Below are positions 8,136-14,592 of a stretch of 30,671 nt of DNA, in pieces. Made by a program: the position numbers and the translations under genes. The DNA lies in the NCBI GenBank assembly GCA_043802925.1, contig JAZDKP010000129.1, positions 1 through 30,671 on the forward strand, written 5' to 3'. The notes under the pieces were generated by a model that saw only the letters and a list, made by a program, of their open reading frames with translations, was not told the origin of the DNA and did no database searches. Position 1 is the first letter of the stretch. The number at the start of each line of letters is the position of its first letter. This DNA is from JAZDKP01 sp043802925 (lineage in GTDB: Bacteria > Fibrobacterota > OXYB2-FULL-49-7 > JAEUSG01).

Positions 8136-8836
8136 TTTTTTATGGAAACTCCAATCTTTTTTTCCAATTTTCGTCCATCGTCAAACTCGGTCTGCACGTC
8201 CACCCAGGTGTAACGCGTTTCCTCTACTTTTCCTTTAAGCCGCGCAAAGACCTGCGCCCGGAAGACACTGCCGGTCTTGAGGCCCGCGTTAGTCACGGGA
8301 AAGACCTGGTCAAAAGATATTTCCGCGGAAGGCGAGGAAAGGCTCACCCGGCGGATAGCCGACGTGTGTTTGTTTGTCATTTCAAAAGCCACAAAAGGTT
8401 CGTTCGTTGAAAGGCCGTCCTTTGAGGCGTTGAAAGTGAAATGGGGGGGCGTGACAGACCACGCTTCCCTCACCTCCACGGTAAAAGCCACTGTGGCCTG
8501 GGGATTTTCGGGATCGTTGGAGAGTACGGTCACCGTTTTCCTGTGTATTCCCGGGAACTTGGCGGACTCGAACGTGATGAAAAGCGTTCCGGAGCCGCCG
8601 GGTTTGACCCGCGAATGATCCACCGAAGCCGCGGTGCAACCGCAGGAGGCTTTGACTTTGGATATTTGAAGCGCTGCATCGCCCGTATTGCTGAAGGTGA
8701 AAGAACGGCGCATTACATCGCCCTGGACAAGGACCCCCATATCCAGAAGGTCCTTGTCAAAAAGGATTCTCGGGGCGCTGCACAGGGTCCCGGGCAAAGC
8801 CCACAGTGAAAAAACAAGGAAAAGCAAGGGCCGCAT
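8126..8836 (-). CDS. DUF1573-domain secreted protein
   Basis: 236 residues. The signal peptide is about 1-20 (MRPLLFLVFSLWALPGTLCSA). The DUF1573 core follows at about 26-125: FDKDLLDMGVLVQGD, then SFTFSNTGDAALQISKVKASCGCTAA and a GTLFITFESAKFPG strand. The paired Cys of SCGCT is the family hallmark. The fold is an Ig-like (ASPM-SPD-2-Hydin-like) domain. A second beta domain fills 125-230. The exact role is not known. It is the first gene of the minus-strand operon and shares an 83-base divergent promoter region with hemW. Confidence 0.88.
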   Translation of the reverse strand: MRPLLFLVFSLWALPGTLCSAPRILFDKDLLDMGVLVQGDVMRRSFTFSNTGDAALQISKVKASCGCTAASVDHSRVKPGGSGTLFITFESAKFPGIHRKTVTVLSNDPENPQATVAFTVEVREAWSVTPPHFTFNASKDGLSTNEPFVAFEMTNKHTSAIRRVSLSSPSAEISFDQVFPVTNAGLKTGSVFRAQVFARLKGKVEETRYTWVDVQTEFDDGRKLEKKIGVSIKKCR

Positions 8837-8888
8837 AATGATTCAAAAATATAGTTAAATTTCCTTTATCTACAATTTTATTTTTATA

Positions 8889-8894
8889 TATAAT
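8889..8894 (+). promoter_or_regulatory. candidate -10 element of the hemW operon
   Basis: A perfect TATAAT at 8889-8894 sits in a very AT-rich 83-base divergent spacer. The -35 region (TTTATC at 8865-8870, 18-base spacer) is weak. Transcription from here would give a short leader of about 20 bases before the ATG at 8920. Confidence 0.4.
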
Positions 8895-8919
8895 TATAGA
8901 AATTAGGGAGAGTGTGGCC

Positions 8920-10032
8920 ATGCCTCTGGGTATCTATATCCATGTTCCTTTCTGCGCGCGGAAGTGCGGGTACTGCGATTTTTATTCCGTGGAAAAGCTT
9001 GATAAAATGGCACCCTTCCTTTCCGCCCTCGACCGGGAGGTTCTTTCCACGTTCACCGAAGAGGCCGCACCCGTGCCCGCGGACACGCTTTATGTGGGCG
9101 GCGGCACCCCGTCCCTGGTTCCGGCCGGCGCGCTCGAACAGCTGCTAACGCTTCTCCAAACCCGCGTGCAGTTCAAGGAGGGCGCGGAAATAACGCTCGA
9201 ATGCAACCCGGGTTCGCCCGTTGTTGAGCGGGCCGCGGCGTGGCGCGCCATGGGCTTTAATCGCATCAGTGTGGGCGCGCAGTCGTTCCGCGAAACGGAT
9301 CTCCATTTTCTCAATCGCATCCATACCGCGGAGCAGACCGAAGCGTCCGTGCAGGCGCTTCGTGACGCGGGGTTCGGAAACATCAACCTGGACCTCATTT
9401 TCAGCCTGCCCGGGCAGACCGCGTCCGCATTCCAGGACAACCTGCGCCGCGCGCTCGCGCTGAATGTGGAGCACCTGTCCGTCTACGGACTTTCCGTGGA
9501 GCCGGGCACACCGCTTGCGCACCGCCAGGAAAAGGGCGAATTCACCCGCGTCAACGATGAAACCTATGAGGCCCATTTTCTCACCGCGCACGGGACGCTC
9601 ACGTCCAACGGATACCACCACTACGAAATTTCCAATTACGCCCGCCCGGGTTTTGAGTCACGCCACAACTGGAACTATTGGCACGAGGGCGACTACGTGG
9701 GCCTCGGCGCCTCGGCGCACTCCAAAATCGGAAACCGGCGCTGGGCCAATGTCATGGGCCTCGATACCTATGTCAAAGATCCCATGAAAAAAGCGTTCAC
9801 CGAAACATTAAGCGACAAGGAACGGCGCATGGAGCGCATCATGCTCCAGCTCCGAACGAGCGCAGGCATTGACAAGGGAGAGTGCGGAGGCCGGCGGACC
9901 GTGGACCGCCTGTTGCGCAAGGGCTGGCTTGTGGAAACCCCGGACCGGCTGGTGCTTACCGCCGAGGGAATGCTGTTGATCGACGAGATCACACTTTTAC
10001 TGGAGGGCGACGCGTGCTTGACATCAAACTAA
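8920..10032 (+). CDS. hemW: HemW-like radical SAM heme chaperone
   Basis: 370 residues. The N-terminus IYIHVPFCARKCGYCDFYS carries the radical SAM CxxxCxxC motif at Cys12, 16 and 19, and YVGGGTPSLVP, ECNPGS, GFNRISVGAQSF and SLPGQT follow, all typical of HemW/HemN-type proteins. HemW, unlike coproporphyrinogen dehydrogenase HemN, is thought to bind heme and pass it to target proteins. The short N-terminus and HNWNYWHEGDYVGLGASAHS region fit HemW. I chose ATG 8920 because GGGAG at 8906-8910 is nine bases away; an in-frame GTG at 8914 is too close. It is the first gene of the long plus-strand run and overlaps serS by 19 bases. Confidence 0.92.
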   Translation: MPLGIYIHVPFCARKCGYCDFYSVEKLDKMAPFLSALDREVLSTFTEEAAPVPADTLYVGGGTPSLVPAGALEQLLTLLQTRVQFKEGAEITLECNPGSPVVERAAAWRAMGFNRISVGAQSFRETDLHFLNRIHTAEQTEASVQALRDAGFGNINLDLIFSLPGQTASAFQDNLRRALALNVEHLSVYGLSVEPGTPLAHRQEKGEFTRVNDETYEAHFLTAHGTLTSNGYHHYEISNYARPGFESRHNWNYWHEGDYVGLGASAHSKIGNRRWANVMGLDTYVKDPMKKAFTETLSDKERRMERIMLQLRTSAGIDKGECGGRRTVDRLLRKGWLVETPDRLVLTAEGMLLIDEITLLLEGDACLTSN

Positions 10033-11288
10033 TTGCGAAGGATCCCGAGCGCGTCCGGCGCGGTGCGGAATCCAAACACCAGTCGGTCGACATCGACGGC
10101 CTGCTTGCGCTGGAAGAAAAGCGGAAAAAAATCATCGCCGAGGTTGAAGCGCTCAAGGCGGACAAGAACCGCGTGTCCAGGGAAGTCGGCCAGGCGAAAA
10201 AAGAGGGGCGGAACGCGGACGCGTTGGTTGAGGAGACGCGGAAGGTAGGCGACCGCATCAAAGAACTCGACCTCCAGCAGACCGCGGTCCAGGGTGAAAT
10301 CCGCTCGCTTTTGCTTGTGATTCCCAACCTGCCGCACGATTCCGTGCCCGAGGGCAAAAGTGCGGCCGACAATGTGGTAGTGCGCGAATGGGGCGTGACA
10401 ACACCTAAAAGCTTCCCCCTTAAGAACCACATCGAAATCAGCGAGACGCTGGATGTACTTGATTTCAAGCGGGGCGCTAAAATCGCGGGGTCCGGCTTTG
10501 TGCTGTACAAGGGCATGGGCGCGAAGCTTGAGCGGGCGCTCCTCAACTACTTTCTTGAGACGAACACAAAGAACGGCTTTACCGAGGTCTTTCCACCGTT
10601 CCTTGCCACCCCGGAATGTGCCGAAGGTGTGGGCCATCTGCCCAAGTTCCGCGACCAGATGTACTACATCAACGAGGACAACCTTTTCCTCATTCCCACG
10701 GCCGAGGTCCCGGTCACCAATATTTTCAGGGACGAAATCCTGAACGTCAAGGACCTGCCCGTGCATTACACGGCCTATTCCGCCTGCTTTAGGCGAGAGG
10801 CGGGCGCCTGGGGCAAGGACACACGCGGCTTCCTGCGCGTCCACGAGTTCAACAAAGTTGAGCTTGTCAAGTTTTGCGAGCCGGAAAAAAGCTACGAGGA
10901 GCACGAGAGTCTGACGCGTTGCGCCGAGGCGCTGCTTCAGGGCCTGGGGCTCAAGTATCGCGTGCTGGCGCTCTGCAAGGGCGACCTTTCGTTCTCTGCA
11001 GCCAAGTGTTACGACCTAGAGGTATGGGCCGAAGGCGAACAGCGCTGGCTCGAGGTCTCCTCGTGCAGCAACTTCGAGGATTACCAGGCGCGGCGGGCCA
11101 ACATCCGCTATCGTGACCGCGAGGGAACGGTGCGGTTCCTGCATACCCTCAACGGGTCGGGCCTGGCCACGGCGCGTATTCTTGTCGCAATCCTTGAGAA
11201 CTACCAGCAGGCGGACGGGTCGGTCGTCATCCCGGACGTGCTGCGGCCCTATCTTAACGGTGCGGACGCCATTAAAAAAGAGAAATAA
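10014..11288 (+). CDS. serS: seryl-tRNA synthetase
   Basis: 424 residues, the usual length. It charges tRNA-Ser with serine in the cytoplasm. The N-terminal long helical hairpin (about 27-100, charged coiled coil with EEKRKKIIAEVEALKADKNRVS) binds the tRNA. The class II core shows GVGHLPKF, the TAEVPVTN motif, motif 2 (YSACFRREAGAWGKDTRGFLRVHEFNKVE) and motif 3 (NGSGLATARILVAILENYQ). The start is GTG 10014 (VLDIKLI), with GGAGGG at 10002-10007 six bases upstream. The frame is open further upstream, but that part lies within hemW and is not conserved SerRS sequence. It overlaps hemW by 19 bases and abuts the histidine kinase with no gap. Confidence 0.97.
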   Translation: MLDIKLIAKDPERVRRGAESKHQSVDIDGLLALEEKRKKIIAEVEALKADKNRVSREVGQAKKEGRNADALVEETRKVGDRIKELDLQQTAVQGEIRSLLLVIPNLPHDSVPEGKSAADNVVVREWGVTTPKSFPLKNHIEISETLDVLDFKRGAKIAGSGFVLYKGMGAKLERALLNYFLETNTKNGFTEVFPPFLATPECAEGVGHLPKFRDQMYYINEDNLFLIPTAEVPVTNIFRDEILNVKDLPVHYTAYSACFRREAGAWGKDTRGFLRVHEFNKVELVKFCEPEKSYEEHESLTRCAEALLQGLGLKYRVLALCKGDLSFSAAKCYDLEVWAEGEQRWLEVSSCSNFEDYQARRANIRYRDREGTVRFLHTLNGSGLATARILVAILENYQQADGSVVIPDVLRPYLNGADAIKKEK

Positions 11289-12536
11289 ATGCGCGAACGC
11301 CGGTCAAAGATATTCCTGGATTTCCGTGAGAACAAAGGGCGCTGGCTCCTGTTCTTTATGGCGCTCACGCTCATCGCCGGCACGGGCGTTGTCCATTACC
11401 GCGCCGAGGAGCGCGCGGGGCGGCTGTATGCCGAAGCGGTACGCTGCCGTCTCGAGGCGTCGCGTGACGTCACCGAGGCGTGCGACTGGCTTGATGCGCT
11501 CGAAGTCCCCTACGTGGTTGTCACGCCGCAAAACGAGCCGGTTGTATGGAACCGGATCCGCTATCCCGGCTATTTCTTTTTTCCCGGCGAACTCGTGCTT
11601 CCTGGCGATTCTTCATTCTCGGCGCAGAAGGCGCTCCAGGACCGTGTTGAGGATTTTCGGGCGTCCCAGCCGCCTCTTTTCATCAATCCGGCCTTCCGTC
11701 AGGGAAAGACGCTGCGCGTCTATTACCTGCTTTCGGCCTGGGTGCGCTATTTCCCACTCTTTCCCGCAGCCGAAATCTTCATCCTTGTCATGTTCACCAT
11801 CACCTTCTACATGGGGATCAAGAACCGCGACCTTGTCAAGCAGGCGCACCTCTGGATCGGGTTTGCCAAGGAGACCGCGCACCAGCTGGGTACGCCCATC
11901 TCCTCCCTGTACGGATGGATTGAAATGATGCGTCTGCGGCTTACCGGAAAAAGCGGCCTGGATCCTGAAATGGACTCGCTGCTCTGCGAGGCGTCCGAAG
12001 ACGTCAAAAAGCTCAACAAACGCTTTCTCCGCTTTCTTCAGATTGGCACGGTGCCCACGCTCGCGCCCGGTGACTTAAACGAGGTGGCGCGCGAAATGAT
12101 CGCCTACTTCCGGGAGCGGCTGCCCCAATCCGAGCGGACCATTCAGATTGTGGCCAACCATGGCGAATTGCCGCCCGTGTTGCTCAACAAGGACCTTATG
12201 GGCTGGGTCCTCGAAAACCTCATGAAGAACGCCATGGACGCCATCGAAAAGAAAGAGGGCGTCATTGAAATTGAAACGCGGCACCTGGTCCGCGAAGGCC
12301 GGATCCGGCTGACGCATACTGACAACGGGCACGGTATCCGGAAGGAAAACCTGAAACGCATTTTTGACCCCGGCTTCAGCACCAAAAAGCACGGCTGGGG
12401 CCTGGGTCTCGCATTGGCGCGGCGCATCGTGGCGGATTACCATTTCGGCCGTATCTATGTGGAGTCCACAGTGACGGGACGCGGTACCACGTTTGTGGTT
12501 GAGCTGCCGGTCGCAAAAATGGAAGCGCGGCCGTGA
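11289..12536 (+). CDS. transmembrane sensor histidine kinase (orphan)
   Basis: 415 residues. Two membrane segments (about 18-36 and 152-177) flank a periplasmic sensor of about 115 residues with no recognised domain. The H box is AKETAHQLGTPISSLYGWIEMM with His198. The ATPase domain has the N box (ENLMKNAMDAI), G1 (DNGHGI, Asp345), F box (FDPGFSTK) and G2 (GWGLGLALARRIV), so all catalytic motifs are present. It should autophosphorylate on His198 and pass phosphate to an Asp on a response regulator. No response regulator gene lies in this window. Its ATG follows the serS stop directly, and its GTGA stop overlaps the tsaE start, so it is locked into a housekeeping operon. Confidence 0.92.
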   Translation: MRERRSKIFLDFRENKGRWLLFFMALTLIAGTGVVHYRAEERAGRLYAEAVRCRLEASRDVTEACDWLDALEVPYVVVTPQNEPVVWNRIRYPGYFFFPGELVLPGDSSFSAQKALQDRVEDFRASQPPLFINPAFRQGKTLRVYYLLSAWVRYFPLFPAAEIFILVMFTITFYMGIKNRDLVKQAHLWIGFAKETAHQLGTPISSLYGWIEMMRLRLTGKSGLDPEMDSLLCEASEDVKKLNKRFLRFLQIGTVPTLAPGDLNEVAREMIAYFRERLPQSERTIQIVANHGELPPVLLNKDLMGWVLENLMKNAMDAIEKKEGVIEIETRHLVREGRIRLTHTDNGHGIRKENLKRIFDPGFSTKKHGWGLGLALARRIVADYHFGRIYVESTVTGRGTTFVVELPVAKMEARP

Positions 12537-12958
12537 CCGCGCGCGAATGGACCACGCGAAGCCCGGAAGATACCCAGGCTGCGGGTGCCGCGTTTGCCGC
12601 GGAACTGACCGCGCCCGTGGCCGCGCTTTACGGTGACCTGGGGAGCGGAAAGACCTGTTTTGTCAAAGGCGCGGCCCGCGCCCTGGGCGTGACCGACAGT
12701 GTGAACAGCCCGACCTATGCGCTTGTCAACTGGTACCGGGGCGCGCGCAGCGTGGCCCATATTGACGCCTACCGGCTCAAAAGCCCGGGTGAGCTGTTCG
12801 GCCTGGGGTTTGAGGACATCCTGGCCGGCGGCCATCTCTGCTTTATCGAGTGGGCCGACAAGGTCGAGTCATTCCTGCCCGCGGACACGGTCCGTGTGCG
12901 GTTTACAACGGTTTCTGACACGGAGCGGCGCATCGAAATCGTTTCCAGTCCCTTTTAA
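12533..12958 (+). CDS. tsaE: TsaE, ATPase for t6A37 tRNA modification
   Basis: 141 residues, the normal length. The P-loop is GDLGSGKT at residues 34-41 and is followed by NSPTYALVNWY, HIDAYRL and the LCFIEWADK motif, all diagnostic. TsaE works with TsaB and TsaD to place the threonylcarbamoyl group made by TsaC/Sua5 on A37 of ANN-decoding tRNAs. The GTG start overlaps the histidine kinase stop by four bases (GTGA). tsaB, often next door, is absent here; a YciO-family gene related to TsaC lies at 25702. Confidence 0.95.
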   Translation: MTAREWTTRSPEDTQAAGAAFAAELTAPVAALYGDLGSGKTCFVKGAARALGVTDSVNSPTYALVNWYRGARSVAHIDAYRLKSPGELFGLGFEDILAGGHLCFIEWADKVESFLPADTVRVRFTTVSDTERRIEIVSSPF

Positions 12959-12969
12959 AGGAGGCATGC

Positions 12970-13512
12970 ATGTCAACCATTCTGGTCCCTCTGGCCCCGG
13001 GTTTTGAGGAGCTTGAGGCCGTGGCCGTCATCGACATCCTGCGGCGCGGCGGGGTCACGGTCCTTGTTGCAGGCCTTGACGCCATAATTGTTGCGGGTGC
13101 GCGCGGCATCACGCTTCAGTGCGATATGCTGCTGTCCGCTGTGGATGGCAGGACCCTGAACGGGGTGGTGCTGCCGGGCGGCATGCCGGGTACCCGAAAC
13201 CTGCTCAAGAGTTCATTCTTGCGCGAGTTGATTATCGCACTCGACCGGGAAGAGGCGTTGGTCGCCGCCATCTGCGCCGCGCCCACAGTGCTCTATGCCG
13301 CGGGCCTGCTCAAAGGTAAAAAGGCCACGGTTTATCCGGGATTGGAAAAGGATATGCCCGAAACTGTTCTTTCGTCCGAGGCGGTGGTCATCGACGGCAA
13401 CATTGTCACCAGCCGGGCCGCGGGCACGGCCGTACCGTTTACGCTTGCGCTTCTTGAAAAACTCGCGGGTCGCGACAAGGCGCTTGAAGTTAAACAATCC
13501 ATCCTCGCTTAA
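12970..13512 (+). CDS. DJ-1/PfpI-family protein (YajL-like)
   Basis: 180 residues. The N-terminus ILVPLAPGFEELEAV contains the conserved acidic residue Glu16, VVLPGGMPG is the oxyanion loop, and ICAAPTVL carries the nucleophile Cys102. The C-terminal VTSRAAGTAVPFTLALLEKL also fits the YajL/DJ-1 branch. Members are reported as protein chaperones, glyoxalases or deglycases acting under oxidative or carbonyl stress; which activity applies here is open. AAAGGAGG ends a few bases before the ATG, a strong ribosome-binding site. It is 11 bases after tsaE and part of the long operon. Confidence 0.93.
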   Translation: MSTILVPLAPGFEELEAVAVIDILRRGGVTVLVAGLDAIIVAGARGITLQCDMLLSAVDGRTLNGVVLPGGMPGTRNLLKSSFLRELIIALDREEALVAAICAAPTVLYAAGLLKGKKATVYPGLEKDMPETVLSSEAVVIDGNIVTSRAAGTAVPFTLALLEKLAGRDKALEVKQSILA

Positions 13513-13525
13513 GGAGTTTAAAATT

Positions 13526-13804
13526 ATGATTTCCACCGGTCTCATGCAGCTGTACGCTTTTTTCGGCCTGGCCGTGGTGCTTGTGGCATTTCTCGTCATC
13601 GTCAAGACGCTGGGAGGTCTCGGGGGTATCCTGCTCCGCATGGAGTACCTCCTTTCGCGTGAATATGAGCTGGTCATGGAAAAAGAGAAGATTAAGCAGA
13701 CCATCCTGCGGCGCCAGCAGGAGGAGGAGGATCGCAAGCGAAAACGCGAGGAAGAACTCGACCCGCTCGTGAAAATCCCCTATTCCGTCAAAAAGAAAGG
13801 ATGA
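13526..13804 (+). CDS. small single-pass membrane protein, unknown
   Basis: 92 residues from ATG 13526, with AAGGAG 9 bases upstream. One membrane helix covers about 8-28 (LYAFFGLAVVLVAFLVIVKTL). The rest is highly charged (EYELVMEKEKIKQTILRRQQEEEDRKRKREEELD) and probably a cytoplasmic coiled coil. I do not recognise a family. The frame is open further upstream through the DJ-1 gene, but that part is a shadow. It lies 13 bases after the DJ-1 gene and 6 bases before the next small gene, so these are co-expressed. A scaffold or regulator at the membrane, perhaps linked to gmk or the FHA exporter downstream, is only a guess. Confidence 0.72.
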   Translation: MISTGLMQLYAFFGLAVVLVAFLVIVKTLGGLGGILLRMEYLLSREYELVMEKEKIKQTILRRQQEEEDRKRKREEELDPLVKIPYSVKKKG

Positions 13805-13810
13805 GGTCCC

Positions 13811-14008
13811 TTGGACAAGCGGCAGTCGCGTTTTGACCGGCTTCGCGAGGAAAAGCGAAAATACCCGGACCTGTACGCCAAAATCAGCGCGCCCGCCGGG
13901 TCCGCGGTCGCAAAAAAGGCGGCGCCCGGTATTAAAGCGCTTTCGGAAAAGTCGACGGAGGCCATCGCAAACGTTCTTCGCCTTATGATGAGCGAGAAGA
14001 AGGCATGA
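13811..14008 (+). CDS. small basic protein, unknown
   Basis: 65 residues from a TTG start at 13811. AAAGGA at 13796-13801 is at a good distance (nine bases) inside the end of the previous gene. The protein is basic and soluble (MDKRQSRFDRLREEKRKYPDLY..., ...IANVLRLMMSEKKA), with a charged N-terminal helix, an Ala/Pro/Gly-rich middle and a C-terminal helix. No family is recognised. Its TGA stop overlaps the gmk start as ATGA, which supports real, coupled translation. Its place before gmk is where other genomes may carry small gmk-linked genes, but it does not resemble the omega subunit of RNA polymerase. Confidence 0.6.
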   Translation: MDKRQSRFDRLREEKRKYPDLYAKISAPAGSAVAKKAAPGIKALSEKSTEAIANVLRLMMSEKKA

Positions 14009-14580
14009 CGCGTCCGCGTCTTTTTGTCCTTTCCGCGCCTTCGGGCGCGGGGAAGAGTACGCTGATTCGCCGGGCGCTCGCCGCGCATCCGGAAGACCTC
14101 GTGTTTTCCGTGTCCGCAACCACGCGCAAGCCCCGTGCGGGCGAGGCCGAGGGCCGCGAATACTACTTCAAGACCCGCGAGGAGTTTGAGCGCATGATTG
14201 CAGCGGGCGAACTTGCCGAGTACCAGGTTGTGTACGGCAACTACTACGGCACGCCCAAAAAACCGCTGTTGGATCACCTGGCCGCGGGACGGAGCGTCAT
14301 TCTGGATATTGACGTGTACGGAAAAAAGAAATTGGATCGGGGCTTTCCTGACGCGGTGGGGATTTTCATCACCGTGCCCGACACGGACGAACTGCGCCGC
14401 CGGCTTGAAGGCCGCGGCACGGAAGGGCCGGACGCCGTGGCGGAACGGCTGCGCGTGGCCCGCGCCGAAATAGAATTCGCGAAAAAAGAGGGCAAGTACG
14501 AGTATACCCTCGTCAATACAACCCTGGACGAGTCGTCCGCACGCCTCCTTGAAATCCTTTCCCGCGAAACGGAAGGGTGA
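14005..14580 (+). CDS. gmk: guanylate kinase
   Basis: 191 residues. The P-loop is SAPSGAGKST near the N-terminus. The GMP-binding region shows SVSATTRKPRAGEAEGREYYF and the lid region (YGNYYGTPKKPL) is present, as is DIDVYGKKKL and a VPDTDELRRRLEGRGTE segment. It phosphorylates GMP to GDP with ATP. Residue 92 onwards reads LDIDVYG where many family members have LDIDVQG, so Gln is replaced by Tyr, a mild change. The gene overlaps the preceding small gene by four bases and stands 12 bases before the FHA-ABC gene. Confidence 0.96.
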   Translation: MTRPRLFVLSAPSGAGKSTLIRRALAAHPEDLVFSVSATTRKPRAGEAEGREYYFKTREEFERMIAAGELAEYQVVYGNYYGTPKKPLLDHLAAGRSVILDIDVYGKKKLDRGFPDAVGIFITVPDTDELRRRLEGRGTEGPDAVAERLRVARAEIEFAKKEGKYEYTLVNTTLDESSARLLEILSRETEG

Positions 14581-14592
14581 AATAAAAACGCC

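Noticed and set aside
9882..10013. N-terminal extension of seryl-tRNA synthetase by 44 codons
   Set aside because: The added residues are the shifted frame of hemW and do not resemble SerRS; GTG 10014 has an ideal ribosome-binding site.
13811..14008. RNA polymerase omega subunit (rpoZ) next to gmk
   Set aside because: The 65-residue protein lies upstream, not downstream, of gmk and lacks omega motifs.
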